Assembly (NCBI GenBank): GCA_012965065.1
Contig: DTSX01000048.1
Coordinates: forward strand, 9,458 to 34,258
Source of the DNA: Gammaproteobacteria bacterium
Lineage (GTDB): Bacteria; Pseudomonadota; Gammaproteobacteria; Steroidobacterales; UBA11654
Length of the DNA stretch: 24,801 bases
Direction: 5' to 3'
Position 1 is the first letter of the stretch. Every line of letters starts with the position of its first letter. Under the pieces are notes generated by a model that saw nothing but the letters and a program-made list of their open reading frames with translations, ran no database searches and had not been told where the DNA came from. A program made the position numbers and the translations under genes. Shown one piece after another: positions 15,446 through 22,794 of the stretch.

Positions 15446-18307
15446 TTACGGGCTCCTAATTTGACGAAATTTTTTAAGTTCTCTAGTACGTTTAATCTGC
15501 CATTCAGAACGATGTTCGGCGGGTTCAACTTCGACGGCTGTAACTTTATACTCTGGGCAATTTGTTGCCCAGTCACTGTTTTCAGTTGTCACCACATTTG
15601 CCCCAGTTTCTGGGTTGTGAAAAGTTGTGTAAACAACACCTGGCGGAATATTTTCAGTGATTATCGCTCTCAGCGTTGTTTCTCCCTTTCTGCTTCGAAG
15701 TAACACAAGAGTCTCATTGTTTACTCCACGAGTAGAGGCATCAGCTGGATGGATTTCCAGTACATCGTCCTCCCCCCATATAGTGTTTGGTGTTCTCCTT
15801 GTTTGAGTCCCAACATTATACTGGGTCAAATTTCTTCCCGTGGTTAGTAATAATGGGTATTTTCGGTTTGCTGCCTCTGTTGTTGGAACGTATTCGGTAA
15901 GGATGAATTTGCCCTTTCCTCTAACAAATTCGCCAACGTGCATAATGGGTGTGCCTTCTGGGGCTTCATCATTACAGGGCCATTGAACGCTGCCCAATTT
16001 ATCCAATTTATCAAATGAAACTCCTTTGAAAGTGGGGGCTAACTCAGAAATTTCATCCATGATCTCAGATGATGAAGAATAGTTCATTTGATACCCCATA
16101 GCTTGACCAAGTTCTTGGGTGATTTCCCATTCATGTTTGCCTGAAATTGGTTCCATAACTGGCCGTACTCGATTTATACGACGTTCAGCATTTGTAAAGG
16201 TGCCATCTTTTTCGAGGAAAGAAGTAGCTGGGAAAAACACATGGGCGTAGCTTGCAGTCTCAGTTAAAAAAAGATCCTGCACAATAACACATTCCATGGA
16301 TTTAAATGCTTGTTCAATATGTTGTATATTGGGTTCTGATTGAACAAAGTCCTCACCTTGAATGTAAATACCTTTAAACTTGCCAGCGACTGCTGCATCA
16401 AACATATTTAAAGATCTCATCCCGGGTTTATTCTGAATGGTAACATGCCATTTTTTCTCAAAGGCTCCTCTCATTTTGTCATTCTCTATAGGTTGGTAAC
16501 CGGCGAGTTCATGAGGGAATGAACCCATGTCACAAGAACCTTGGACGTTGTTTTGTCCCCTAAGCGGATTAACTCCGCAACCAACAGAGCCAACATTACC
16601 TGTGGCCATGGCCAAATTAGCCATGCCCATAACCATTGTTGACCCCTGGGAATGCTCAGTTACTCCCAGTCCATAATAGATTGCACCATTGCCTCCAGTT
16701 GCATACAGCCTTGCTGCTGCTCTTATTTCAGTTGCATTTAAGCCTGTGGCGGTTGCCGCATTCTCCGGCGAATGCATTTCCAATGAAATAAATTCTTTCC
16801 AATCGTTGAATGATTCGATATCACACCTTTGATTGATATAATTTTGGTCGATTAATTTTTCGGTAACTGCGACATGACTGAAAGCATTGATTAAGGGTAC
16901 ATTCGATCCTGGCAATAAGGGCAAATGATAGTCAGCTTTAATGTGGGGTGATTCTACGATCTCTGTCCGTCTTGGATCTGCCACGATTAACTTAGCGCCC
17001 TGTTTTATTCTCTTTTTAATTTGTGATGCAAATACCGGATGTGCAACAATTGGGTTTGCCCCAATAATCAATATCACATCAGACTCAAGAACACTGTCAA
17101 AGTTTTGGGTGCCTGCTGAGGTGCCAAACGTTTGTTTCAACCCATACCCCGTAGGTGAATGACAGACTCTGGCACAAGTATCAACATTGTTGTTGCCAAA
17201 TGCAGTACGGATCAGTTTTTGAACAATATAAGCTTCTTCGTTGGTGGTTCTCGCAGAAGTGATACCCCCAATGCTTTGAATTCCATGTTCTTTTTGAATC
17301 TTAGTTAATTTTGCTGCAGCAAATGTAATAGCTCTATCCCAGCTAACTTGTTCCCACGGGTCTGTTATTTTTTCACGAATCATCGGTTTGATAATTCGGT
17401 CAACGTGATTTGTGTAACCCCAAGCAAACCTACCTTTGACACAACTATGGCCATGGTTGGCTTTACCGTCTTTGTGTGGAACCATCCTGACAACTTCACC
17501 GTTTTTCAATTCTGCTTTAAAGGAACAGCCAACACCACAATATCCACAAGTGGTTAAAACTGTTTGGTCTGGTATACCCTTTTCTACAATGGTTTTTTCA
17601 ATTAAGCTCCCAGTAGGACAACTTTGAACACAGGCTCCACAGGATACGCATTCCGATTCTAAAAAATTTTCTGCAATGCCAGGCTTAATCTGAGTGTCAT
17701 AACTCCTCCCATGAAGTGACAGAGCATAAGTACCTTGAACTTCATTGCATGCCCTGACGCAACGTGAACAAACGATGCATTTTTCTGGATCAAAGTTAAA
17801 ATATGGATTGGAAGAATCAATTGGTTGGCCCAAATGAGTGTTGTTGGTAACCGTGTTGTAACGGGTTGGTTTGAGCATATTATTGGCCCCAAGTAGGTCC
17901 AGATCACTGGCTTGATCTTGGAGTTGACAATCACCATCGGCTGCACATGTATTGCAGTCCAAAGGATGATCAGAAATATACAATTCCATTAAATTCTTTC
18001 TCAAGTAAGTCAATTTTTCATTGTTCGTGATTACTTCCATGCCCTCTGTGATAGGCGTTGTACAAGATGATGGGTATCCAAAACCTGTTCTATCTTTGTA
18101 GTCAACAATACAGAGTCTGCATGATCCAAAAGATTCTAAACTGTCAGAAGCGCATAGCTTTGGTATGTCAATTCCATAGAGAGAAGCTGCTCTCATGATT
18201 GAAGTGCCTTCTGGAACCGAGATATCCATACCATTAATTTTTGCAGATACCGTAATGCTCGATGTAATGGCAGGAGTACCGTGGTCAATTTCTTTCAAAA
18301 TACTCAT
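15446..18307 (-). CDS. fdsA: NAD-dependent formate dehydrogenase, molybdopterin alpha subunit
   Basis: Catalytic subunit of the soluble FdsABG formate dehydrogenase, oxidising formate to CO2 on a bis-MGD molybdenum centre. 953 residues, normal for FdsA. Cofactor sites in order: N-terminal [2Fe-2S] (C52, C63, C66, C82), His-ligated NuoG-like cluster (H114, C118, C121, C127), two ferredoxin-type [4Fe-4S] motifs (C177/C180/C183/C187 and C220/C223/C226/C230), then the MGD-proximal cluster (C254, C257, C261, C289). The active-site pair is C382-H383 in ARVCHSPTGYGLKQT; it is cysteine, not selenocysteine. The molybdopterin-binding C-terminal domain is complete (TTGRNLTQYNVGTQTRR, WGEDDVLEIHP, VVYTTFHNPETGANVVT). 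The ATG overlaps the fdsB stop by 1 base. The chaperone genes fdsC/fdhD and fdsD that usually follow are absent; thrS follows instead. Confidence 0.95.
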   Translation of the reverse strand: MSILKEIDHGTPAITSSITVSAKINGMDISVPEGTSIMRAASLYGIDIPKLCASDSLESFGSCRLCIVDYKDRTGFGYPSSCTTPITEGMEVITNNEKLTYLRKNLMELYISDHPLDCNTCAADGDCQLQDQASDLDLLGANNMLKPTRYNTVTNNTHLGQPIDSSNPYFNFDPEKCIVCSRCVRACNEVQGTYALSLHGRSYDTQIKPGIAENFLESECVSCGACVQSCPTGSLIEKTIVEKGIPDQTVLTTCGYCGVGCSFKAELKNGEVVRMVPHKDGKANHGHSCVKGRFAWGYTNHVDRIIKPMIREKITDPWEQVSWDRAITFAAAKLTKIQKEHGIQSIGGITSARTTNEEAYIVQKLIRTAFGNNNVDTCARVCHSPTGYGLKQTFGTSAGTQNFDSVLESDVILIIGANPIVAHPVFASQIKKRIKQGAKLIVADPRRTEIVESPHIKADYHLPLLPGSNVPLINAFSHVAVTEKLIDQNYINQRCDIESFNDWKEFISLEMHSPENAATATGLNATEIRAAARLYATGGNGAIYYGLGVTEHSQGSTMVMGMANLAMATGNVGSVGCGVNPLRGQNNVQGSCDMGSFPHELAGYQPIENDKMRGAFEKKWHVTIQNKPGMRSLNMFDAAVAGKFKGIYIQGEDFVQSEPNIQHIEQAFKSMECVIVQDLFLTETASYAHVFFPATSFLEKDGTFTNAERRINRVRPVMEPISGKHEWEITQELGQAMGYQMNYSSSSEIMDEISELAPTFKGVSFDKLDKLGSVQWPCNDEAPEGTPIMHVGEFVRGKGKFILTEYVPTTEAANRKYPLLLTTGRNLTQYNVGTQTRRTPNTIWGEDDVLEIHPADASTRGVNNETLVLLRSRKGETTLRAIITENIPPGVVYTTFHNPETGANVVTTENSDWATNCPEYKVTAVEVEPAEHRSEWQIKRTRELKKFRQIRSP

Positions 18308-19839
18308 TAGTTCATCATCTCATTTGGAAAGTACTTTATTATAGAACGTACTGGATTCGGAGTCATACCACCCATTGCACATAATGAGGTTGTTTCCAAT
18401 GTTTCACATAATTCTTCGAGAAGTATTCTATCAGCATTGACAGCGGTTTTATTGTATATCTTGTCAATCAATTCTACCCCTCTAACCGAGCCAATTCTGC
18501 ATGGTGTGCACTTACCACAGGATTCTTTTTGACAAAAATCCATTGCAAATTTAGCTTGCAATGCCATGTTTGTAGAATCATCGAACACAATAACTCCGCC
18601 ATGGCCTAGTGAGCCCTTGAGGTTGATTAATGTTTCAACTGTCAAGGGCGTGTTGAGTAGATTGGCAGGGAGGTAAATACCTAAAGGACCGCCAATTTGA
18701 ACCGCATGGACAGGCTTGTCGTTAAAAGTTCCTGCACCAAAGTCGTATATCATTTCATCCAATGTAATCCCGAATGGAATTTCAATTAAGCCACCATGTT
18801 TGATATTGCCACAAAGTTGGTAAGGCATTGTGCCGATAGATTTGCCCGATCCATATTGAGAAAAAATCTCTGTGCCAAACGATAAAATTGAACTCAAGGA
18901 TGCAAGAGTTATAACGTTATTTATCAGAGTAGGTTGATTGAAAAGTCCTTTAATAGCAGGCAGAGGAGGTTTTGATCGAACTAGACCTCGTTTCCCTTCA
19001 ATGCTTTCCATCATGGCTGTTTCTTCACCACAAACGTAAGATCCTGCTCCGATTCTAAGTTCAATATCAAATGTAAAGTTTGTTCCCAAAATATTTTTAC
19101 CAAGCAGATTTTTGGTTTTTAGGATTTTAATTGCTTCGGTTAAAAAATACTTTGCCAGTGGGTATTCTGATCGCAGGTAAATATACCCATGATTAGCTCC
19201 AACACTGTAAGCTGCAATTGTCATGCCTTCAATCAGTGAGAATGGGTCGCATTCCATGATCAGCCTATCAGAAAACGTTCCACCATCTCCTTCATCGGCA
19301 TTGCAGGCGATGTATTTTATTGCTGATTCCTGATCAAATACCGTTTGCATTTTGATGGCAGTTGGAAATGCTGCCCCTCCTCTGCCGTTAAGACCCGATT
19401 TTTTGATCTCATCTATCGTTTGTTGTTGACCGATTTCAAAGGATTTTTCTAGGCCCTTATACCCATGTGAGTTTCGATATTGATTCAGATCCAATGGATC
19501 GTATAACCCTATCCTTGAAAACACCAATCTTGTCTGCCGCTTGATGAAAGCGATATCCTGTATGTTGAAGGGTTGGCTGTTATAAAAATCGTCAAAAAAT
19601 TCTTCAATCGAGGACAAATGAGATGTCTCTTTATTCAAATAAGAGACCCCTGTTCGATTGCCATCCTTTTCTATCTCTACGAAAGGCTCCAGCCAAAAGG
19701 CCCCCCAAGAACCATTTCTGACTATACTTATGTGGTTATACCCTTGGGTTAAGTCCGTAATCTTTTCAGCAATCAAGTCCGAACCGACAGAGCATGCTGA
19801 TGTTTCTTTGGGGATATAAATTTTTATTTGGTCAGTCAT
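18307..19839 (-). CDS. fdsB: NAD-dependent formate dehydrogenase, FMN/NAD(H)-binding beta subunit
   Basis: NuoF-like diaphorase subunit that takes electrons from FdsA and reduces NAD+. 510 residues, as in other FdsB. The N-terminal 100 residues form the extra thioredoxin-like domain typical of FdsB. The FMN/NADH site shows GRGGAAFPTAIK at 152-163, ACNADEGDGGTFSDR at 178-192, and GAGSYVCGEETAMMES at 264-279. The [4Fe-4S] cluster ligands are C441, C444, C447 (ESCGKCTPCRIGS) and C487 (SLCAMGG). Its start lies inside the end of fdsG (8-base overlap) and its TAA shares one base with the fdsA ATG, so the subunits are translationally coupled. Confidence 0.95.
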   Translation of the reverse strand: MTDQIKIYIPKETSACSVGSDLIAEKITDLTQGYNHISIVRNGSWGAFWLEPFVEIEKDGNRTGVSYLNKETSHLSSIEEFFDDFYNSQPFNIQDIAFIKRQTRLVFSRIGLYDPLDLNQYRNSHGYKGLEKSFEIGQQQTIDEIKKSGLNGRGGAAFPTAIKMQTVFDQESAIKYIACNADEGDGGTFSDRLIMECDPFSLIEGMTIAAYSVGANHGYIYLRSEYPLAKYFLTEAIKILKTKNLLGKNILGTNFTFDIELRIGAGSYVCGEETAMMESIEGKRGLVRSKPPLPAIKGLFNQPTLINNVITLASLSSILSFGTEIFSQYGSGKSIGTMPYQLCGNIKHGGLIEIPFGITLDEMIYDFGAGTFNDKPVHAVQIGGPLGIYLPANLLNTPLTVETLINLKGSLGHGGVIVFDDSTNMALQAKFAMDFCQKESCGKCTPCRIGSVRGVELIDKIYNKTAVNADRILLEELCETLETTSLCAMGGMTPNPVRSIIKYFPNEMMN

Positions 19840-20311
19840 TGTGTGAGATATTTTGCTTTTCAGATAAGTAAGCTAAGATTTTCTCAGAACTAGCCCTTCC
19901 AATAACGTCTTCGTTGATCATGACTGAAGGGCTTAGGGCACAATTTCCAAGACAGAAAACCTCTTTCAAGGTTACCGAATGGTCGTTTGACGTTTGTCCT
20001 ATGTCAAGCTCAAAGTGAGACTTCAGGGTATCCAGTAATGTTCTACACCCCAAACTTTGACATGCTTCCGCCTGACAAACTTTGATGATGTATTGTCCTT
20101 CTTTCTCAAGCCTAAAATCATCATAGTATGTAATAACATCAATAACTTCTGCATTCGAAATGTTGAATGATTTTGCCAGTGTTTTAATGCATTCGTTGTC
20201 CAGGTGACCCAACTCTTTTTGCACCGCGTGTAAAGCAGGCATCAAGCCACCTTTAACATCAACAAAAGGTTGGATTATCTGCCTAATGTTCAACTTATGA
20301 ACTGGCAACAA
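19832..20311 (-). CDS. fdsG: NAD-dependent formate dehydrogenase, [2Fe-2S] gamma subunit
   Basis: NuoE-like thioredoxin-fold subunit carrying one [2Fe-2S] cluster; binds FdsB. About 159 residues. Cluster ligands C79 and C84 (VCQAEACQSLG) and C120 and C124 (VFCLGNCALSP) have the family spacing. The N-terminal helical part GGLMPALHAVQKELGHL and AEVIDVITYYDDF is standard. There is no ATG start: the frame opens at TTG codons at 20311 and 20308, within the end of the rhodanese gene, or at TTG 20293 just after the rhodanese TAA (TAAGTTG). All leave the conserved region complete. No clear ribosome binding site is seen, so translation probably depends on coupling to the rhodanese gene. Confidence 0.93.
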   Translation of the reverse strand: MLPVHKLNIRQIIQPFVDVKGGLMPALHAVQKELGHLDNECIKTLAKSFNISNAEVIDVITYYDDFRLEKEGQYIIKVCQAEACQSLGCRTLLDTLKSHFELDIGQTSNDHSVTLKEVFCLGNCALSPSVMINEDVIGRASSEKILAYLSEKQNISHND

Positions 20312-20618
20312 CTGACTTATAATCGTTAGCTATCCAGTCTTCAAAACCGCCGTCCATGCTGTAAACATTCAAGAATCCATGGTCGCAGAGGAATGTCGCC
20401 GCATCTTGGCTTGAATTTCCTCGATAACAATACACAATAACCGGTTTGGATTTGTCTGTGTTGTCTATGAATTGATGGATATTTTCATTAGAAAGAAGAA
20501 CAGAATTTTCGAGATGTCCGGCCGAATAACTGTCTGGATCTCTGACGTCAACCACCGTTGTGTCATCAGATATTATTCCTTGTACCTCATCTACAGATAT
20601 CCTTTTATAATTTCCCAT
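20295..20618 (-). CDS. Single-domain rhodanese (GlpE-like sulfurtransferase)
   Basis: 107-residue single rhodanese domain, cytoplasmic, no signal peptide. Signatures: VDVRDPDSYSAGHLENSV (about 23-40) and the active-site loop VYCYRGNSSQDAATFL with catalytic C64; the loop is six residues (CYRGNS), as in sulfur- rather than phosphate-handling enzymes and similar to CYHGNS of E. coli GlpE. GFEDWIAN closes the fold. It overlaps fdsG and so heads the formate dehydrogenase operon. A role in sulfur supply for the Mo-bis-MGD centre (in place of, or feeding, FdhD/FdsC) is an inference from position only. The name glpE is not used because orthology cannot be shown. Confidence 0.9.
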   Translation of the reverse strand: MGNYKRISVDEVQGIISDDTTVVDVRDPDSYSAGHLENSVLLSNENIHQFIDNTDKSKPVIVYCYRGNSSQDAATFLCDHGFLNVYSMDGGFEDWIANDYKSVVASS

Positions 20619-20701
20619 GGCAACTAATGATAACTTTATAAATCATTGCCATTATAATAACTTACCATGAACAAGGCATTAGTTTTCGGAATTAATGATT
20701 T
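20619..20701. promoter_or_regulatory. Divergent spacer between fds operon and ubiM-like gene
   Basis: 83-bp AT-rich spacer that must hold promoters for both directions. A perfect TATAAT (20653-20658, plus strand) has no good -35. An imperfect inverted repeat (GGCA...ATGAT at 20619-20631 against ATCATTGCC at 20642-20650, with a 4-nt bulge) lies directly before the rhodanese ATG and could be an operator or a leader hairpin. No clear ribosome binding site for the rhodanese was seen. Confidence 0.35.
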
Positions 20702-21874
20702 ATGAATTTCGACGTAACAATTGTTGGTGCAGGACCAGTAGGATTAAGTTTTGCAAGAGCTTTGTCTGATACTTCGCTCAACATTGCAATAATAGACCGC
20801 CAAACCAGCAAATCCCTTGCCAATCCACCTGAAGATGGAAGAGAAATCGCGTTGACGCATCTGTCCAAGAAAATATTAACCAGTTTTGGTATTTGGCAAG
20901 AAATTGATCAAAATGAAATCTCTCTTATCAAAGAAGCAAAAGTTATTAATGGGGCATCCCCCTATTCTCTTCATTTCAACCATCAGGACACTTCTGAAAA
21001 CACACTTGGACATTTGATTCCAAATCGTTTAGTTAGAGCTGCTGCTTACAAAGTGGCTAAAGAGAGTAAAGCAATTAAAATTATTACCGGCGTGGGTGTG
21101 GATTCATTCAACATTGATGCAAATAAAGCAGAAATCAAGCTCAGCAATAAAGAAATTATCCATTGCAGTCTGATGATCGCTGCAGATGGAAGGTTGTCCG
21201 GCTCAAGAAGATCCATGGGCATCCCATCTGAGGTCAAAGATTTTGGCAAAACAGTGATCGTTTGCAAAATGGAACATGAAAAACCCCATAGCAATATCGC
21301 TTATGAGTGTTTTCACTATGGTAGAACTCTCGCTGTGTTGCCCATGGTTGGAAATTATTCATCCATAGTCATTACGATTTCATCCGATCAGGCTGATGCT
21401 ATTATGAAAATGAAAGATCAGACTTTTAATCAGGACATTCAGACCCGTTTTAACTCACGATTGGGAGACATGATGATAGTTGGAAAAAAATATTCTTACC
21501 CACTCTTTGCCTCACATGCCAGTCATTTTCATGCCAATCGCTTTGCACTTATTGGCGATGCTTCTGTTGGAATGCATCCAGTCACTGCTCACGGCTTCAA
21601 TTTAGGTCTCAGGGGATCGAAAACCCTGGCGACAGTTATTGAAGAAGCCTTATCAAATAAACTGGACTTCGCGTCTGTTGAAATTCTAAGTAAATACAAT
21701 CAAAAACATCAACGTTCTACCAGACCACTGTATTACGGAACCAACCTGCTTGTTGACCTTTACAACAGCGAAAGATTAACAGCAAAAGTACTAAGACGCT
21801 TGGCTTTAAGATTTGGCAACAACTTTTGGCCCGTTAAGAAGCTTATAATGGGTCAATTAACCGAAGTCCAATAA
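20702..21874 (+). CDS. ubiM: UbiH/UbiF/Coq6-family FAD monooxygenase, UbiM type
   Basis: Flavin monooxygenase hydroxylating the aromatic ring of ubiquinone precursors. 390 residues, usual length. FAD motifs: GAGPVG at 9-14, ADGRLSGSRR at 161-170, and GDASVGMHPVTAHGFNLGL at 285-303, the UbiH-family signature. Details such as DGREIALTH (46-53), the VINGASPYSLHFNH region and DFGKTVIVCKMEHEKPH point to the UbiM branch rather than UbiH, UbiF or UbiI; that branch call rests on memory of the family. In Neisseria a UbiM is reported to hydroxylate several ring positions. The start ATG is the first after an in-frame stop region; no strong ribosome binding site. Followed by the MBL-fold gene after 31 bp. 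Confidence 0.85.
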   Translation: MNFDVTIVGAGPVGLSFARALSDTSLNIAIIDRQTSKSLANPPEDGREIALTHLSKKILTSFGIWQEIDQNEISLIKEAKVINGASPYSLHFNHQDTSENTLGHLIPNRLVRAAAYKVAKESKAIKIITGVGVDSFNIDANKAEIKLSNKEIIHCSLMIAADGRLSGSRRSMGIPSEVKDFGKTVIVCKMEHEKPHSNIAYECFHYGRTLAVLPMVGNYSSIVITISSDQADAIMKMKDQTFNQDIQTRFNSRLGDMMIVGKKYSYPLFASHASHFHANRFALIGDASVGMHPVTAHGFNLGLRGSKTLATVIEEALSNKLDFASVEILSKYNQKHQRSTRPLYYGTNLLVDLYNSERLTAKVLRRLALRFGNNFWPVKKLIMGQLTEVQ

Positions 21875-21905
21875 ATGCCTGACGATATATTGAGTTGACC
21901 TAATA

Positions 21906-22739
21906 ATGGATACAGATGTTCCTAAACAAATCACGCCACTTGTGAGACGAATCACTGCAGGAAATCCTGGTATGTTTACTGGACCAGGAACCAATACCTA
22001 TCTAATCGGGGATGAAGAAGTGACGGTGATTGATCCTGGGCCTGCCTTACATGAACACATAGAGGCCATTATTCAAGCATCTGCTAACATTAAGCAAATC
22101 CTGTTAACTCACACACACCCAGACCACTCACCGGGAACAAGATTACTTCAGGATAATATTGGTGTTCCTGTTTTTGCATTGATTACCGAAAGCTCTAAAG
22201 ATCAAGACATTACATTCACTCCAGAACGGATCCTTATTGACGGGGAAATTATTGCTAATGAATACTACTCAATTGAAGTCATTCATACACCAGGGCATGC
22301 ATCCAATCATCTTTGTTATCTGCTAAAGGATGAAAAACTATTATTTACGGGTGACCATATCATGGACGGTTCCACAGTGGTTATAGCTTCTCCTGATGGC
22401 AGTATGCAAGACTACATTGATTCATTGGCTAAACTAAAAGAATACGATTTAAATAAAATTGCACCAGGGCATGGGGAGCTCATAGAAGAACCTTATGCCG
22501 TCGTTGACTGGATTATAAAGCACAGATTCGAACGAGAATCGAAAGTGATTGATGTATTAAAACAGCATAATTCAGGTGATTTAAATACCTTGGTTAAAGA
22601 TATTTATTCTGATGTCGATGCAATGTTGCATCCCGTTGCCAAATGGTCTTTAGAGTCACACCTTATTAAGCTCATTGATGAAGGGGTTGTAACTAGAAAA
22701 AATGATAAATTTTTCTATATAGGGGATCGGTCTGTTTAA
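21906..22739 (+). CDS. LACTB2-like metallo-beta-lactamase-fold hydrolase
   Basis: 277-residue metal hydrolase. The zinc motif THTHPDHS gives H69, H71, D73 and H74; the other ligands are H131 (HTPGHASNH), D150 (FTGDHIMDGS) and H189 (APGHGE), so both metal sites are complete. The last 80 residues form the winged-helix C-terminal domain of the LACTB2 type (HRFERESKVIDVL, HPVAKWSLESHLIKLIDEG). Human LACTB2 is an endoribonuclease; bacterial members are usually unassigned, so RNase, thioesterase or glyoxalase-like action are all possible. No signal peptide, so cytoplasmic and unlikely to be a true beta-lactamase. It probably shares a transcript with the ubiM-like gene 31 bp upstream. Confidence 0.88.
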   Translation: MDTDVPKQITPLVRRITAGNPGMFTGPGTNTYLIGDEEVTVIDPGPALHEHIEAIIQASANIKQILLTHTHPDHSPGTRLLQDNIGVPVFALITESSKDQDITFTPERILIDGEIIANEYYSIEVIHTPGHASNHLCYLLKDEKLLFTGDHIMDGSTVVIASPDGSMQDYIDSLAKLKEYDLNKIAPGHGELIEEPYAVVDWIIKHRFERESKVIDVLKQHNSGDLNTLVKDIYSDVDAMLHPVAKWSLESHLIKLIDEGVVTRKNDKFFYIGDRSV

Positions 22740-22794
22740 TTTTTATATAATACAACAACTACTTAATTAACAAATCACGGTATCAAACCTAAGA

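Noticed and set aside
17659..17946. 95-residue ORF inside fdsA on the same strand, and many other antisense ORFs
   Set aside because: They lie wholly within well-supported genes, show no recognisable domain and no ribosome binding site; they are frame shadows.
15446..18307. Selenocysteine-containing formate dehydrogenase
   Set aside because: No in-frame TGA; the active-site residue is an ordinary cysteine codon (C382).
21906..22739. Beta-lactamase resistance gene
   Set aside because: No signal peptide; the C-terminal winged-helix domain and motif pattern are of the LACTB2 type.
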